64,000 nt of DNA from Pseudomonas fragi (lineage in GTDB: Bacteria; Pseudomonadota; Gammaproteobacteria; Pseudomonadales; Pseudomonadaceae). The DNA lies in the NCBI RefSeq assembly GCF_025426255.1, contig NZ_CP104861.1, forward strand, positions 3,348,001 to 3,412,000, written 5' to 3'. The notes under the pieces are model-generated. The model made no database searches. It saw only the letters and a list, made by a program, of their open reading frames with translations, and was not told the origin of the DNA. The translations under genes were made by a program, and so were the position numbers. Below, piece after piece: positions 52,913-63,100 of this stretch (the first letter of the stretch is position 1; the number at the start of each line of letters is the position of its first letter).

Positions 52913-54016
52913 TCATTTTTTCTCTTTACTGCGTGATAGATAAGTCAAATCGTAAACTTTCTTTGCCTCGATAAATCTTGGCTTCACGTACCTTAAACCT
53001 AACTCATTGACAAACAAATGCGGTGACACGCCTGCGTATATATTGGTCGTCGAGAGCCTTTCATGGCCAAACTGCTCCTTGATAAGTATCAACTTCTGAA
53101 CATGATCATCCCCAAGTTCCCCGGTAAGGAATGTAAGCGCCGTACCATGTCTTAAGCGATGCGGGCTTATCTCCCTCAATTTAAAACCAACTCTCTTCGC
53201 AGCATCTGCTATACACTTTTGTAGCCCTTTAACGGTTAATGGCTTACCAAATGTATTTAAAAAAGCCGGCTTATTTTTACTGTAGAAAGAAAACCTATAT
53301 TGCGGAGAACTATGATACTTTTTGATCCTAGAATACATCGCTCGAGTAATTATTACCGTACGCTCTTTTATCTCACCCGCCGGCCCCTTACTACCTTGCA
53401 CAGTAAGTGGCAAGTAGGCTAAATCTGAAGGTACATTTTCTAGTTCGTCAATGTCATCTTTGGTAATTCTAATTAGTTCAGAAACACGCAGCCCCATGTC
53501 ATACAAGGCATGCACTGCACAGCGCTGAGACTCCCAATACATGCCTTTCAGGAGCTTGCAAAGCTGATCCTGCGTAACATACCTAGGACGTTTTCTCTTT
53601 GGCTTTGGGGTGTCAAGCTTTTTGTTCTCAAAGCCACTACTCTTTCTTGCATACCCGCTTTCAGAAGAAGCCAACCACGCGAAAAGCCCACTTATTATTG
53701 TTTCACGCAATCTAATATAGGTGCGCTCATAGCCCTGACCAACAAGCTGAACAAGGTAAGTACTTATAACAGAACGAGAAATTCCACATAAAATATCATC
53801 AACACTGCGACCAGAATATATCTCTAAACCTTCAAGATACTCACAGAAAATTTTAATATGATCAGCATACAACAAAATAACAGCAAGAGGATGCTTATTA
53901 GTTTCTGCCTTAGACTTCAAGTAATGACTTGGCAGCTCCGAAATATCACCATTACGCGAAAACAACACCGGGCAAACCTTCAACTTATTACTTGTTCGTA
54001 CATTCACCAAGTTCAT
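52913..54016 (-). CDS. Tyrosine recombinase (first of module)
   Basis: 367 residues with a complete catalytic set: R177 in DMGLRVSELIRI, K210 in VQGSKG, H286-x-x-R289 in PHRLRHG, H318 in FGHERLS and the nucleophile Y327 in TTNIYAG. An N-terminal SAM-like core-binding domain covers about 40-125. It is the functional integrase candidate of the island. All three recombinase genes and the coiled-coil gene run on the minus strand, a layout known from Tn554-like TnpA-B-C and from gamma-mobile-trio islands. Confidence 0.85.
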   Translation of the reverse strand: MNLVNVRTSNKLKVCPVLFSRNGDISELPSHYLKSKAETNKHPLAVILLYADHIKIFCEYLEGLEIYSGRSVDDILCGISRSVISTYLVQLVGQGYERTYIRLRETIISGLFAWLASSESGYARKSSGFENKKLDTPKPKRKRPRYVTQDQLCKLLKGMYWESQRCAVHALYDMGLRVSELIRITKDDIDELENVPSDLAYLPLTVQGSKGPAGEIKERTVIITRAMYSRIKKYHSSPQYRFSFYSKNKPAFLNTFGKPLTVKGLQKCIADAAKRVGFKLREISPHRLRHGTALTFLTGELGDDHVQKLILIKEQFGHERLSTTNIYAGVSPHLFVNELGLRYVKPRFIEAKKVYDLTYLSRSKEKK

Positions 54017-54640
54017 GTCGAGAACGATAAAGAAATACCATGCTCAAAGCAACAACCAACCTCATTTTTAGTTAGAATATTTCGCACCGAAAATCAACAA
54101 CAGGTATAACTAGCAATTTTAATACATTGTTTAATAACAACACCCATATAATGACACTTCAGCATTACTCATATATTGACCGTCTGAAACATTGATCAGT
54201 TATTGACAGCTTTGCGCAGTTTGAGCGCACTTGAGCACTCACTCCATGAACACTTGGACAGCGAGCCCCCGAGTACTTGGACAAAAATCGCCTACTGACC
54301 CATCCCTCGCTCAAGCAGGCAGCAACGCAGGAGTATTCACTACCAGCGACTTTTTTTATCGGAGCGAAAAGCACGTCGTGGGGAGGGTTATTCGTGCGTT
54401 AAAGCCGAGAGGTATTATGCTTAAAGTGCGACGCCCGCCTGTCCGTACGAAAAAATTTTACCAGCAGGCTCATCAGCAGCGACAGTGCCGGCAATTACTT
54501 GCTTCGTTTCAACGCTTGCGGGCTGACCTAGCCGACATCGTTATCAGACGCTGAACTCGAACGGTGCCTTTTCCACCGCCATCGACTGTGCCCAACGATT
54601 AGCGCCCGATGCCCGATTGGGTAGGGCTCACGCCGAGTTG
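54017..54640. other. Gap beyond recombinase operon
   Basis: 620 bases, A+T-rich at the recombinase side. No gene recognised. ACTTGGACA appears twice (54250-54290), possibly terminal sequence of the adjoining IS21 relic. Confidence 0.4.
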
Positions 54641-55245
54641 AGCGCCCTGGCGTGACTTTGACTTTGTTCTGGCAGGAATATCGACTAACCCACCCACAAG
54701 GTTTCCAATGAAGCGGGTTCTGCGAGCACTTCCTTCTCTGGGCGCCAAGATCGATGTGGTCATGAATCAGGAGCACCGAACCGGGGTAAAGCTGTTCGTC
54801 GATTGCGTCGACCAAACCGTACCGTTCATCGACCGGTGAGCAGGCGAGATCCGGTAAGCTCAAATCTTCGTTGCAGTCCTGGGTGCCCCCAGCTACACCT
54901 TCGCCGAGGCCACCTTGTCGCAAAAATTGCCTGACTAGCAGGGCTCGTACGCCCGTTGCTTCGCTTTTTCGGCAGAACAGCGCAGCTTCTAGTGTCAGAC
55001 AACCTGCACAGCCGCTTCACCAAGACGCATCGCTACGAGCTGGATACCAACCTCAGTTACCGATATCTGGCCGAGCAGATTGAAGTATGCCTACATCCTC
55101 GAACGCAGAATCTATCCGAAGCACGGTTTCCGTGCCTGCTTGGGTATCCTGTGCCTGAGCAAACAGCACGGTGAAGAGCGGCTGCCGCTGCCCCAGCACA
55201 ACCAGCCATAACTGCCCGAAGATCACATTAATCTGCGCGGCCCTA
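54640..55245 (+). pseudogene. IS21-family istA relic
   Basis: Broken frames read VTLTLFWQEYRLTHPQGFQ, KLFVDCVDQTVPFIDR, then FVAVLGAPSYTFAEATLSQK, FFGRTAQLLVSDNLHSRF and later YPKHGFRACLGILCLSKQ and a final RGPSYY, in order, as in IstA transposases. Several stop codons and shifts interrupt it, so it is non-functional. Confidence 0.82.
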
Positions 55246-55278
55246 GCTACTACCAATGACTCAAAAAGGAGTAGATAG

Positions 55279-55346
55279 ATGCTGTCCAACGCGACACTCG
55301 AAAAGCTGCAACCCCTGCGCCTGCACGTCATGGACTGCCGCACCAA
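55279..55346 (+). pseudogene. IS21-family istB N-terminal relic
   Basis: MLSNATLEKLQPLRLHVM opens like IstB helper ATPases, 30 bases after the istA relic, then homology stops at the HerA fragment. Confidence 0.7.
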
Positions 55347-55359
55347 ATTGAATGACTAT

Positions 55360-56029
55360 CTAACCCCAAAGACCCTGAAAGCTCGGCCCATCCGAAATCG
55401 GCGGCTGACTGGGCCTTCCGATCTGGATCGTGACAGGTATAGGAAAATCAACGCCAACCATGGCAACTTCACCTTGTTTGAGGTTCGGTAGAAAGGCGGC
55501 CGCCCATCTATCAAGCTCCCCACACGCGCGCTCCACGACCTCCCGGTCTCGATCATTCGTCAACCGGTGAACGAGTAGCGTCCCCATCTGGCTCAGCACC
55601 CCTTCAGTAATATCTCTGGGCCGCTGCGTGGCCAAGCATATGTTCAAGCCGTATTTTCGCCCTTCTTTAGCAATTAGCTCGAAAGCATCGAGATTCTGGA
55701 CATCGTCCTCATTGCCAAGAGTCTTGCCAAGAAAGTTGTGGGCTTCGTCGAGAATGACGATCAAGGGCTTGAATCTAAAAGTCTCAGCCCTGGCTCGCTG
55801 TAGCAGCAAGCGCCCGATGGCATTGGCGATCACTTCCCTAGTATTGAACTCATAGCCAATGGAGCTCAGGCAAATTCGGAGCAAGCGCTTATCTCCAGCG
55901 AAGAACGCGTCGAACTTTTCGACCACGCTTGGCAGCGCATATCCATCGAACGAGATCTTTTGATCATCGAAACGGTGGACACTTGGAGACAAACCCGTAC
56001 TGCCCCCGAATACTTCAGCCCACCTGAGC
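55360..56029 (-). pseudogene. HerA-like ATPase, C-terminal fragment
   Basis: About 220 residues open on the minus strand, ending at 55360 with a natural-looking stop. LIVILDEAHNFLGKTLGNED is a Walker B/DEAH region, followed by GRKYGLNICLATQRPRDI (sensor) and LTNDRDREVVERACGELDR, the C-terminal half of bacterial HerA/FtsK-like translocases. No Walker A or start codon is present; the frame runs into a stop near 56026. HerA ATPases pair with SIR2, NurA or DUF4297 nucleases in defence. Probably dead. Confidence 0.72.
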
Positions 56030-56043
56030 TACCCAGGAAAACC

Positions 56044-56757
56044 ATGACTTCCTTTTTTCAACGCTACGCCGACGTCGGAACATCAGACATGCACATCCAG
56101 ATACCACAGCGGTTTCTGCCAACTACCGTCAGTCATTATCCACTCGATGTCTTAGTGGGCCACTGGGAAGAGTATCTGGTAGACCCCGCCTCCGCTCATG
56201 AGCACTTTCCGTGGGCTGCCCGATTCGTTATGAGCATGCCCGTCCCAACTTGGGCCCGTGGGCTGGAGTGGAACCTGGGTCAGAAGCCTCGTTTCATCTC
56301 TGCAGTGTGGTCAGGCGGGGATCTGGGGAGTTACCTCTCGAATGACTGGTACGAGTCGCTAAGCGATGGCAGGGCATTGGCCGAAAACAGTGAAATTTTG
56401 ATTGATGGCCAGCAACGTCTGCATAGCCTGGAGGAGTATCTCCTCGACCGGCTGGCGGCTCCTGATGCACAAGGGCAGCCAAGAATTTGGTCTGAACTCG
56501 GCAATGGCGAGCGGAGGCGGTTTTTGTCGACGATCTTCACCCATGCGAGGGTGTCATCTGGCGACGAGGTGGCATTGCGAAGGACATACGATCTTGGCTC
56601 GGTCATTCGATCAACGAGCTGTTCGGTAACCGCACTAATTAGGCTTGTGCATCGCCGGATTCTGCACAACACGGGCTCATTCCATCCTGAACGAACCAAG
56701 AGCCGAGCAGGAGGAGATCCCCCTCCAGCGTCAGCGCATCCAGTGGATTTTCAATAA
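56044..56757 (+). pseudogene. DUF262/GmrSD-like fragment
   Basis: The frame (MTSFFQRYADVGTSDM...) includes LAENSEILIDGQQRLHSLEE near residue 115-133; the DGQQR motif is the DUF262 (GmrS/ParB-fold NTPase) signature, and an EVALRRTYD-like element follows. The C-terminal tail loses similarity at about 56600, and a different frame ends with IPLQRQRIQWIFNKLADML at 56757-56760, so a frameshift or deletion fused two genes. Defence-type restriction of modified DNA is suggested for intact homologs. Confidence 0.65.
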
Positions 56758-56790
56758 ATTGGCGGACATGCTATAAAACGGCCTGAGGCA

Positions 56791-57714
56791 TTAATCTTTC
56801 TTGGCTGCTTCCGCAACCCGCGAAATCGCGCCCATCGCAACTGCGGCGATCATTCCAGATAGAGCCCCAACCACACCATATGCTCCCATCTTAGCGACAG
56901 CCCCCCATCCTCCAAGCGTGCTCACGATAGTTTCAATAAACTGCTCGACTGGATGAATACCCTCTGCCACAAAAGTGCCGCCAACTAGGAACATCGCGAT
57001 AGTTCCAATCCACGACAGTGCCTTCATGAGAACTGGGGCTGACGCTACCAACATGCTACCAATTTTTCTCAAAACCGCCCCGATGCTGCCTTTAGACTTA
57101 GACTTGAGTAAAGCGAGACCAGCATCATCCAGCCTTACAATTCCTGCAACCAGACCATAAACACCAACAGTCATAGCCACTGAAATAATAATTAGCGTGA
57201 CTATCTGCTGAAGCAAAGGGGCAGACGATACAACATTCAAAGTTATAATCGTAATTTCCGCGCTCAATATAAAATCCGTCCGGATTGCCCCCTTAATTTT
57301 ACGCCTTTCGTAAGCAGCCAATTCCTCCTTAGTTTTAGGAGCGGACTTAGTATCGCTAGTATCGAGCTCATGACTGCCTCGAAACAGCTTCTCCTTGATG
57401 GCTTCGAATCCCTCGTAGCACAGGTAGATACCTCCTGCCATTAGCAGCCACTTTACTGACCAAGGCAAAAAAGCACTAAGTAACAGCGCACATGGCACTA
57501 AAATCGCTTTATTAACGAGTGATCCTTTGAACACTGCCCAGACCACAGGGAGTTCACGATCTGCTTTCATGCCGGTTACTTGCTCAGCATTTACGGCCAA
57601 ATCGTCACTCAGGACGCTGGCCGATTTTTTTGCAGCGACCTTACTCATTAAAGAGATGTCATCTAACAAGGCCGCAATATCATCCAACAACGCAAAAAAA
57701 CTGCTGCCAGCCAT
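56791..57714 (-). CDS. DUF808 membrane protein, full length
   Basis: 307 residues opening MAGSSFFALLDDIAALLDDI, the standard YedI/DUF808 start, with about seven membrane segments. The region ILSAEITIITLNVVSSAP aligns with the point where the 47.7 kb copy begins. It has a more A+T-rich composition than the core copy. Either the gene was carried in by the island, or its first half is the host gene joined to an island-borne second half. Function unknown; inner membrane. Confidence 0.85.
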   Translation of the reverse strand: MAGSSFFALLDDIAALLDDISLMSKVAAKKSASVLSDDLAVNAEQVTGMKADRELPVVWAVFKGSLVNKAILVPCALLLSAFLPWSVKWLLMAGGIYLCYEGFEAIKEKLFRGSHELDTSDTKSAPKTKEELAAYERRKIKGAIRTDFILSAEITIITLNVVSSAPLLQQIVTLIIISVAMTVGVYGLVAGIVRLDDAGLALLKSKSKGSIGAVLRKIGSMLVASAPVLMKALSWIGTIAMFLVGGTFVAEGIHPVEQFIETIVSTLGGWGAVAKMGAYGVVGALSGMIAAVAMGAISRVAEAAKKD

Positions 57715-57769
57715 TTCATTTCACCCTTAGTAGATTCTTACAATTTAATTATCCTGAAGCACCTGAATC

Positions 57770-57984
57770 CTCAGACTTGCTTGCAGGAAAAGCCCGATGG
57801 CCCACAAGGACGCAAGGCCGACTCAACCAGCCCAAGCGAACAGGCAGCTTCACTATGGCTGTAGCCTTAGCACTAGGCATGCGGCCACTCGCTTGAACTC
57901 AGAGGTAAAGACACGGCGTTGTTTGGTCATCTGACACCTCGATATGGCGAGCATTCTCGCCTAAATGGGTGTCCGGTTTCATTA
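57770..57984 (-). pseudogene. IS3-family orfA relic
   Basis: From an ATG at 57930 the frame reads MTKQRRVFTSEFKRVAA then a stop; a shifted frame continues RLGLVESALR, as in IS3 OrfA helix-turn-helix proteins. No OrfB is present. It lies immediately upstream of the DUF808 gene. Confidence 0.75.
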
Positions 57985-57989
57985 GACCA

Positions 57990-59531
57990 CTACACATCAT
58001 CCCGCCCTCGAATCCATTCATGATCAAACACCTCAAGGGTGCTAATCACATCCTTCGACTCTATCAACAATTCTTCGTGCTCACTGACTGCCAGGGCAAG
58101 CATCTGAATGGCCGACCTAGCGACGCGAAGCGCCTCCGTGACCGTTGCAGCGAATCGATCAAAGTCGTGATGTTCGACTTCGGCAGCCTTTCTGCACTGG
58201 GTAATATCGCCTAAATCATGCAAGACCACGAAGCGATGCGTGCCGACATTACGGAGGTTTTTCAAGGGGCGCAGAATGCCACCTCGGGCCTCATAGTCAT
58301 CTGCCAGTTCAACCAAGCCGTAAAGGGCGCGCACACCACTACGAACAATGGATTCGACCTCGGAAGTCAATGGGCTCTGACCTTCTTTTTTTGTCCGTAG
58401 GCGCCAGATCTTTCCAAAGAAAATCTCATGCGGTTTCAGACCGAGCTCGAAGTAGTGATTCGCTGCAGCAGCGACTTTATCTAGGAGGTCTATGGCGGTG
58501 CGGTGAGCAAGTATCAGTGCAGACGTGGCTGGGCCATATACGGCGTAATCCAAGGTGTCATCGAAGCACCCCGAAGAAGGCCACCCTGCTTCATCCCGAG
58601 AACGCCAAGCGAGGTCGCGAGCAAGTATGAAGTCACCCTTCATCTGGTTGAACATCGCAAATATCGGCGGTGGCGTTGCCCCTTTTCCAGTCTCTCGCTC
58701 CAGAATGCCCGGCAATCGTAACCAATCAAGCTTGCCCATTTCGGGATCTACAAGCTCAACGGTCGGGCCGAGAGTCAGCCGCTCCTCCTCAACCCAGGAA
58801 ACGAAAGGGTCGTTATGCGGCGCCCTCGGCGGCGGCTCTTGGAAACGATTGAGGAAGCTAAGCATTCCATCTGCTGCCTGTAGCCCAGCGTACTCAATGA
58901 TTCGATCTCGGTTATCCCGTGCCACCTTGGCATGTGCTGCGGCTTCTAGTATCGCCAGATCCGAACAAAGGCCCATTTGGTAGCAGTAAATCAGGTACCT
59001 AGCTGCTCCGTGAGCAGCAACGCCGTTTTTTTGATCTAGGGCTAAGGCAGCAAGTCGTGCATCGTGAGACTCGCTCAAGCGCTGGCTGTCTGCGAACTGA
59101 TTGGCGAGATTCGTCCAGCTCTGAGTTCGCGCGGACGCGCCCGCTTCAGCATCTTGAGCCACACTCCAAAAGCATGCCCTAGCCTCCGAGCGGAGATGCT
59201 TGGTGCTTTCCTTATGAACCAACCACTCGGCCCCATCGGGTGAATAGCCAATTGAACTGACTATCGCAGTGCCTAGGTTGAAGACGGTATCCGGTGTGGG
59301 GTAATGGCTATGGAGTTCACGGTAGAGAGTGAGTCCATCATTGATCGCATCCTGCTGCTGGCATTGCACTCCAGCATTGACCAACGTAGCCGCGCGCAAC
59401 TGCATCATGTTGAGGCGATTCGCCCCTTCAAGACTCAACGCTCTGGCTTGCCTCAATGCTTCACCAGGATTAGTGTCTGTCAGGTGATCCAAGTGAGCTG
59501 CCAACTCGCCAAAACTGCAAGAGTCGTCCAT
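57990..59531 (-). CDS. LA2681-type HEPN domain protein, putative defence RNase
   Basis: 513 residues from ATG at 59531 (a start at 59579 would add 16). The first 250 residues are helical-repeat (TPR-like) segments (LYRELHSHYPTPDTVFNLGT, SWTNLANQFADSQRL). The C-terminal third is an LA2681-like HEPN domain (LLDKVAAAANHYFELGLKPH, IWRLRT, RALYGLVELADDYE) with the ribonuclease signature R427-x4-H432 in NLRNVGTHRF. HEPN proteins of this type are candidate antiviral or toxin RNases. It is divergent from the giant DUF4365-PIN gene. Confidence 0.78.
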   Translation of the reverse strand: MDDSCSFGELAAHLDHLTDTNPGEALRQARALSLEGANRLNMMQLRAATLVNAGVQCQQQDAINDGLTLYRELHSHYPTPDTVFNLGTAIVSSIGYSPDGAEWLVHKESTKHLRSEARACFWSVAQDAEAGASARTQSWTNLANQFADSQRLSESHDARLAALALDQKNGVAAHGAARYLIYCYQMGLCSDLAILEAAAHAKVARDNRDRIIEYAGLQAADGMLSFLNRFQEPPPRAPHNDPFVSWVEEERLTLGPTVELVDPEMGKLDWLRLPGILERETGKGATPPPIFAMFNQMKGDFILARDLAWRSRDEAGWPSSGCFDDTLDYAVYGPATSALILAHRTAIDLLDKVAAAANHYFELGLKPHEIFFGKIWRLRTKKEGQSPLTSEVESIVRSGVRALYGLVELADDYEARGGILRPLKNLRNVGTHRFVVLHDLGDITQCRKAAEVEHHDFDRFAATVTEALRVARSAIQMLALAVSEHEELLIESKDVISTLEVFDHEWIRGRDDV

Positions 59532-60133
59532 CACAGTTCGTTCCCCCACCACTGAGTCGCCTATAGGTATACGTCCCATAAAAAGGCGCTGTCTGAATGA
59601 TCGCACCCTGGAGCCGGAGCTTCACGGATAATCAATTAACTACTAACAGTGAGCCAGACCTCAGGACACGTGGTCTTAAGCGATAAGCTGCTCAAAGGTC
59701 TTCCACGCACGCTGTCGAAGATAAGACACCGTAGTGATGTGTGATTTGATGTGATCGGAGTAGCGGCCCTTGCTTTGGTTAGCCTGGTACATACACTAGG
59801 TAAGCATCAGTACGCCCCTCAATGTTCTGCCTTGCAAAACTTAAAAGGTACTGACTCATCGTGCCACCTCCCGAGTGCACATCAGCGTAACCGGACTGGC
59901 ATCAAGAAGCCATTACCAGGCGCTCTGGAAGGGCCGGAGCTAGGAACACCTTGAGTAGCTTCGTACGAGACAGGTTTGCGCCCAACCTGCCTCTCAATCC
60001 CAGATACATAGATATTGATCCCATACTCTGATCCCAAGCCCGGTTTAGAGGGCTGTATACTCCTGAAAAAATTGCTCCGAGAAACGCCTTTTTACGCCAT
60101 CAGCGCCCTTTTTGATTATGCCGAGGTAGCACC
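59532..60133. other. Divergent intergenic region with an unassigned remnant
   Basis: About 600 bases between the HEPN gene and the DUF4365 gene. On the minus strand (59672-59790) a frame reads [20 protein letters not shown] then [11 protein letters not shown] and stop, apparently the tail of an unidentified gene. No TTGTATACAA-like site or tRNA seen. Confidence 0.45.
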
Positions 60134-63100
60134 ATGCCAGTTGACGGGCCTTTGCCTGGGACGGGTGATCAGCACGACATCAATGCCGATGCAACACGTT
60201 GCCTGATGGCTCGTCATCCCAAGGATTGGCGATTGCAAAGCCTGGAAGGGACAGACGACTATGGCTATGACTTCCAAGTGCAGACCACGCCGAATCAACG
60301 CGCGACAGATATTTTCCGTATCCAACTTAAAGGCACCCGCTCTCCGAGCCTGACGGCGGATGGCGAATACATTTCGGTCACTCTGAAAGCCACCACTGTC
60401 CGCTATTACGCCCGAGCCGTTGAACCGGTGCTCTTGGTGATCTGCGACCTTTCGGTAAACGAAGATCCTGTTGACTGCCCCCTTTACTATGCCTGGCTCA
60501 GGGATGAGCTGATCCGCATCACCGTCGATGATCTGTCTGCTGAACGGAAATACGTCACCCTTCGCGCGCCAACAACGAACATTCTGAAGAGGACTACAGA
60601 TCTCTCAGAGGGCATTCGCCACCAGAACGAACTGTCTCGCGTGGGGCACATACTGAGCCAGCGCGCCGAGCAAACCCACCCAGGGATGCAAGCAGATGAC
60701 CGCTTAACCTTGGTTCAGGGGGTGGTAGAAGGCGTGGCTGCAAGAGGGTCTGCACTGATGAACGCCTTGGCAGGCTCAACAGAAGACTACTGGGTCAACC
60801 CAGCTCGGGACACGCTTGCCTGGAATCTGACTCAGGCCAAAGCGGATCTCCGGGTAACTGCGCTGGATCGAGCAAAGATACAGCTCGACGATGCAGAGCC
60901 CAAGCTAAAAGAATCGACCACCCTTGAGCGCGCAGAATATTGGCGTCTACGTGGCAACTGGCAGGTTCAAACAGGGGATAACCAAGCGGCAGCCTCTTCA
61001 TACCAGAACGCGTATGAGGCAACGCCTTTGCCCAAGTACAGAGCCGCTTTGGTGGAAACAGAGATCCGCATCAGATTCGAACACGATAGCGACTCGCTTG
61101 ATGAGCTGCATGATCTACTGGAGGGTGAAGACCCAATAGTCATCGCTGTTCGTTCCCGGCTCCATGCTGTGCAAGGGCATTACGAGCTGGCAATTGAGCT
61201 GGCTGATTTGCTTCCAGAACCTCAACGGTCTTTCGCCAGAGCGTTTGCACATTGGTTGTCTGAGGAGACTGCAAATGCTCTGGCGGACTGCGAAGCGGGC
61301 CTTGCATCCTGCGAGGCGTCCGATGACATACGTGAACTGTTGCTTTTGCTTAGGGCCCGATCCAAATTTTCCCTCGCGTTGGCCACCGCCAGTACGCAGC
61401 GACGTGAATTTATCCCACCAGCAGGTCTTCCGGGTGTAGACCTTCAAAAGCTTGAGGAGGCTTGGGCTGCGATTAACGACGCTGTGTTGTCCATAAAGGC
61501 ATCAGGCTGGGATTCTAATATAGAGCAGCTCGTCGACATTTGGGGCGCCACAGCGTCGGCACTCGGCAAGGCAGAGTCGATACTTGCAGACCTGAAGGAT
61601 GCTGCGCAGAAACGCCCGGACTTACCTCATATCCATGAGGTCTTACGGGGCATTGCAGGTCAGTTATCGGACTTCACCCTAGCGTTGTCGGCAAATGATC
61701 AGTTACCCGATTCACCGGACAAGCATCTCTGGAACACGCTCCTGCTATATGAAACCCGGAAGTTCCGGGCATGCTACCAAAGCTTCAGCGTATACATCGG
61801 TAGCGTGGATCGCAGCCATCCCCTATTTGGGTCGGCTGTCACAGCAGCCTCTATTTCTGCCCACAAATCCGTTCAACCTAGCCTCGTGAAACAGTGGATG
61901 GGTCTGCTCGAGTCGGATCCTGATTTAGCTCCCCAAGCCGCCCTCGCACATTTTTATCTCCAGCTGGAGATCAGCAGGTTGGCCAAAGATGAGGCTTTGA
62001 GGTCGCTGCAGGCCAGGTATGAGGAACTAGATCGGCCCGTGAGCATTGCGCTCACGCTCCTCCACGAGCTTGATCCTACCGATTCAGAAAGTGCGATGCA
62101 GTGTGTTCGACTCTCCGAAAGGATAACAGAGCACTACGTGCTCTCGCCCGCGATGGCTGCGCGCCTCGGGATGGCGTTGGTGACCTTGAAAGATTGGCAG
62201 GGCCTTGTAGAACTGTGTCAAAGCAATAAAGTCCGCGTTGAGCCGGGTGATCGAATGGGGGCCTTTGAGGCATTGGCACTTGATCATCTAGGAGAAACGG
62301 AAAAAGCCCGGGATCGGTTGTTGAAAATTGTAGCTACAGGATCCGACGACCCACTGGCTCTGAACACCTATGCCACGATCGCCACTCGCTGCGGCTACGT
62401 CGATGACGCCGTAGAGGCGGCGGAAAGGGCTCTCGAAACTGCGAAGTCCAAAGGGGAACAGTTGGAGTTCGTAAAGTTACTGTTCTTTCTCATTCAGTTT
62501 TCCGACCCAACGAGCGACAGGCTATTGGAGCTGGCTCTGCGAGCAGGCGAACTAGTGGATCAGAGCGTAGAGAGCCAGGAAAGCACCTATTTGATGATGC
62601 ATCTGAGCGGCAACATGGGTGGACGCAGTGAAATCGACCTTGCCAGGGATAGAGAGCAATTCCGAATACGCGCTGATGCATTTTTCAGAAATTTCCCGAA
62701 TTCCCGGATGCTCTGGAAAGGCGAAGTTCGAGAGGGCGCCTCTGGCAGGGAGTTGGTTGAAAGTCTGAAAGCATTGACTGGACTAACGCCCGACAGAGAA
62801 GCGTTCCAGAAACGGCTGGAGCGCTCCCTACGGCAGGGATCAAACACCATCCCTTTCTCATGGCGCCCGCGACTGGTGCTGTCCTGCATTTGCGATATCG
62901 TGCATCTGTGGGAAATTGCCAAGGTATCCAGCCGGGATGATCGGCAATATCACCTGGCGATGATCAACGATATTGGTTGGCAACCAACCGGGGCCGATGC
63001 CCTGCGCAAGCGAGTGCCCTTGCTGGATTGGACAGCGCTGCTAGTCCTCAATGATTTGGGGCTCATTGACGCCGTCATCATTTTCTTCGGTCAAATTGCA

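Noticed and set aside
54231..54554. Plus-strand ORF of 107 codons left of the IS21 relic
   Set aside because: No family signal; composition and neighbouring stop-riddled frames suggest non-coding relic DNA.
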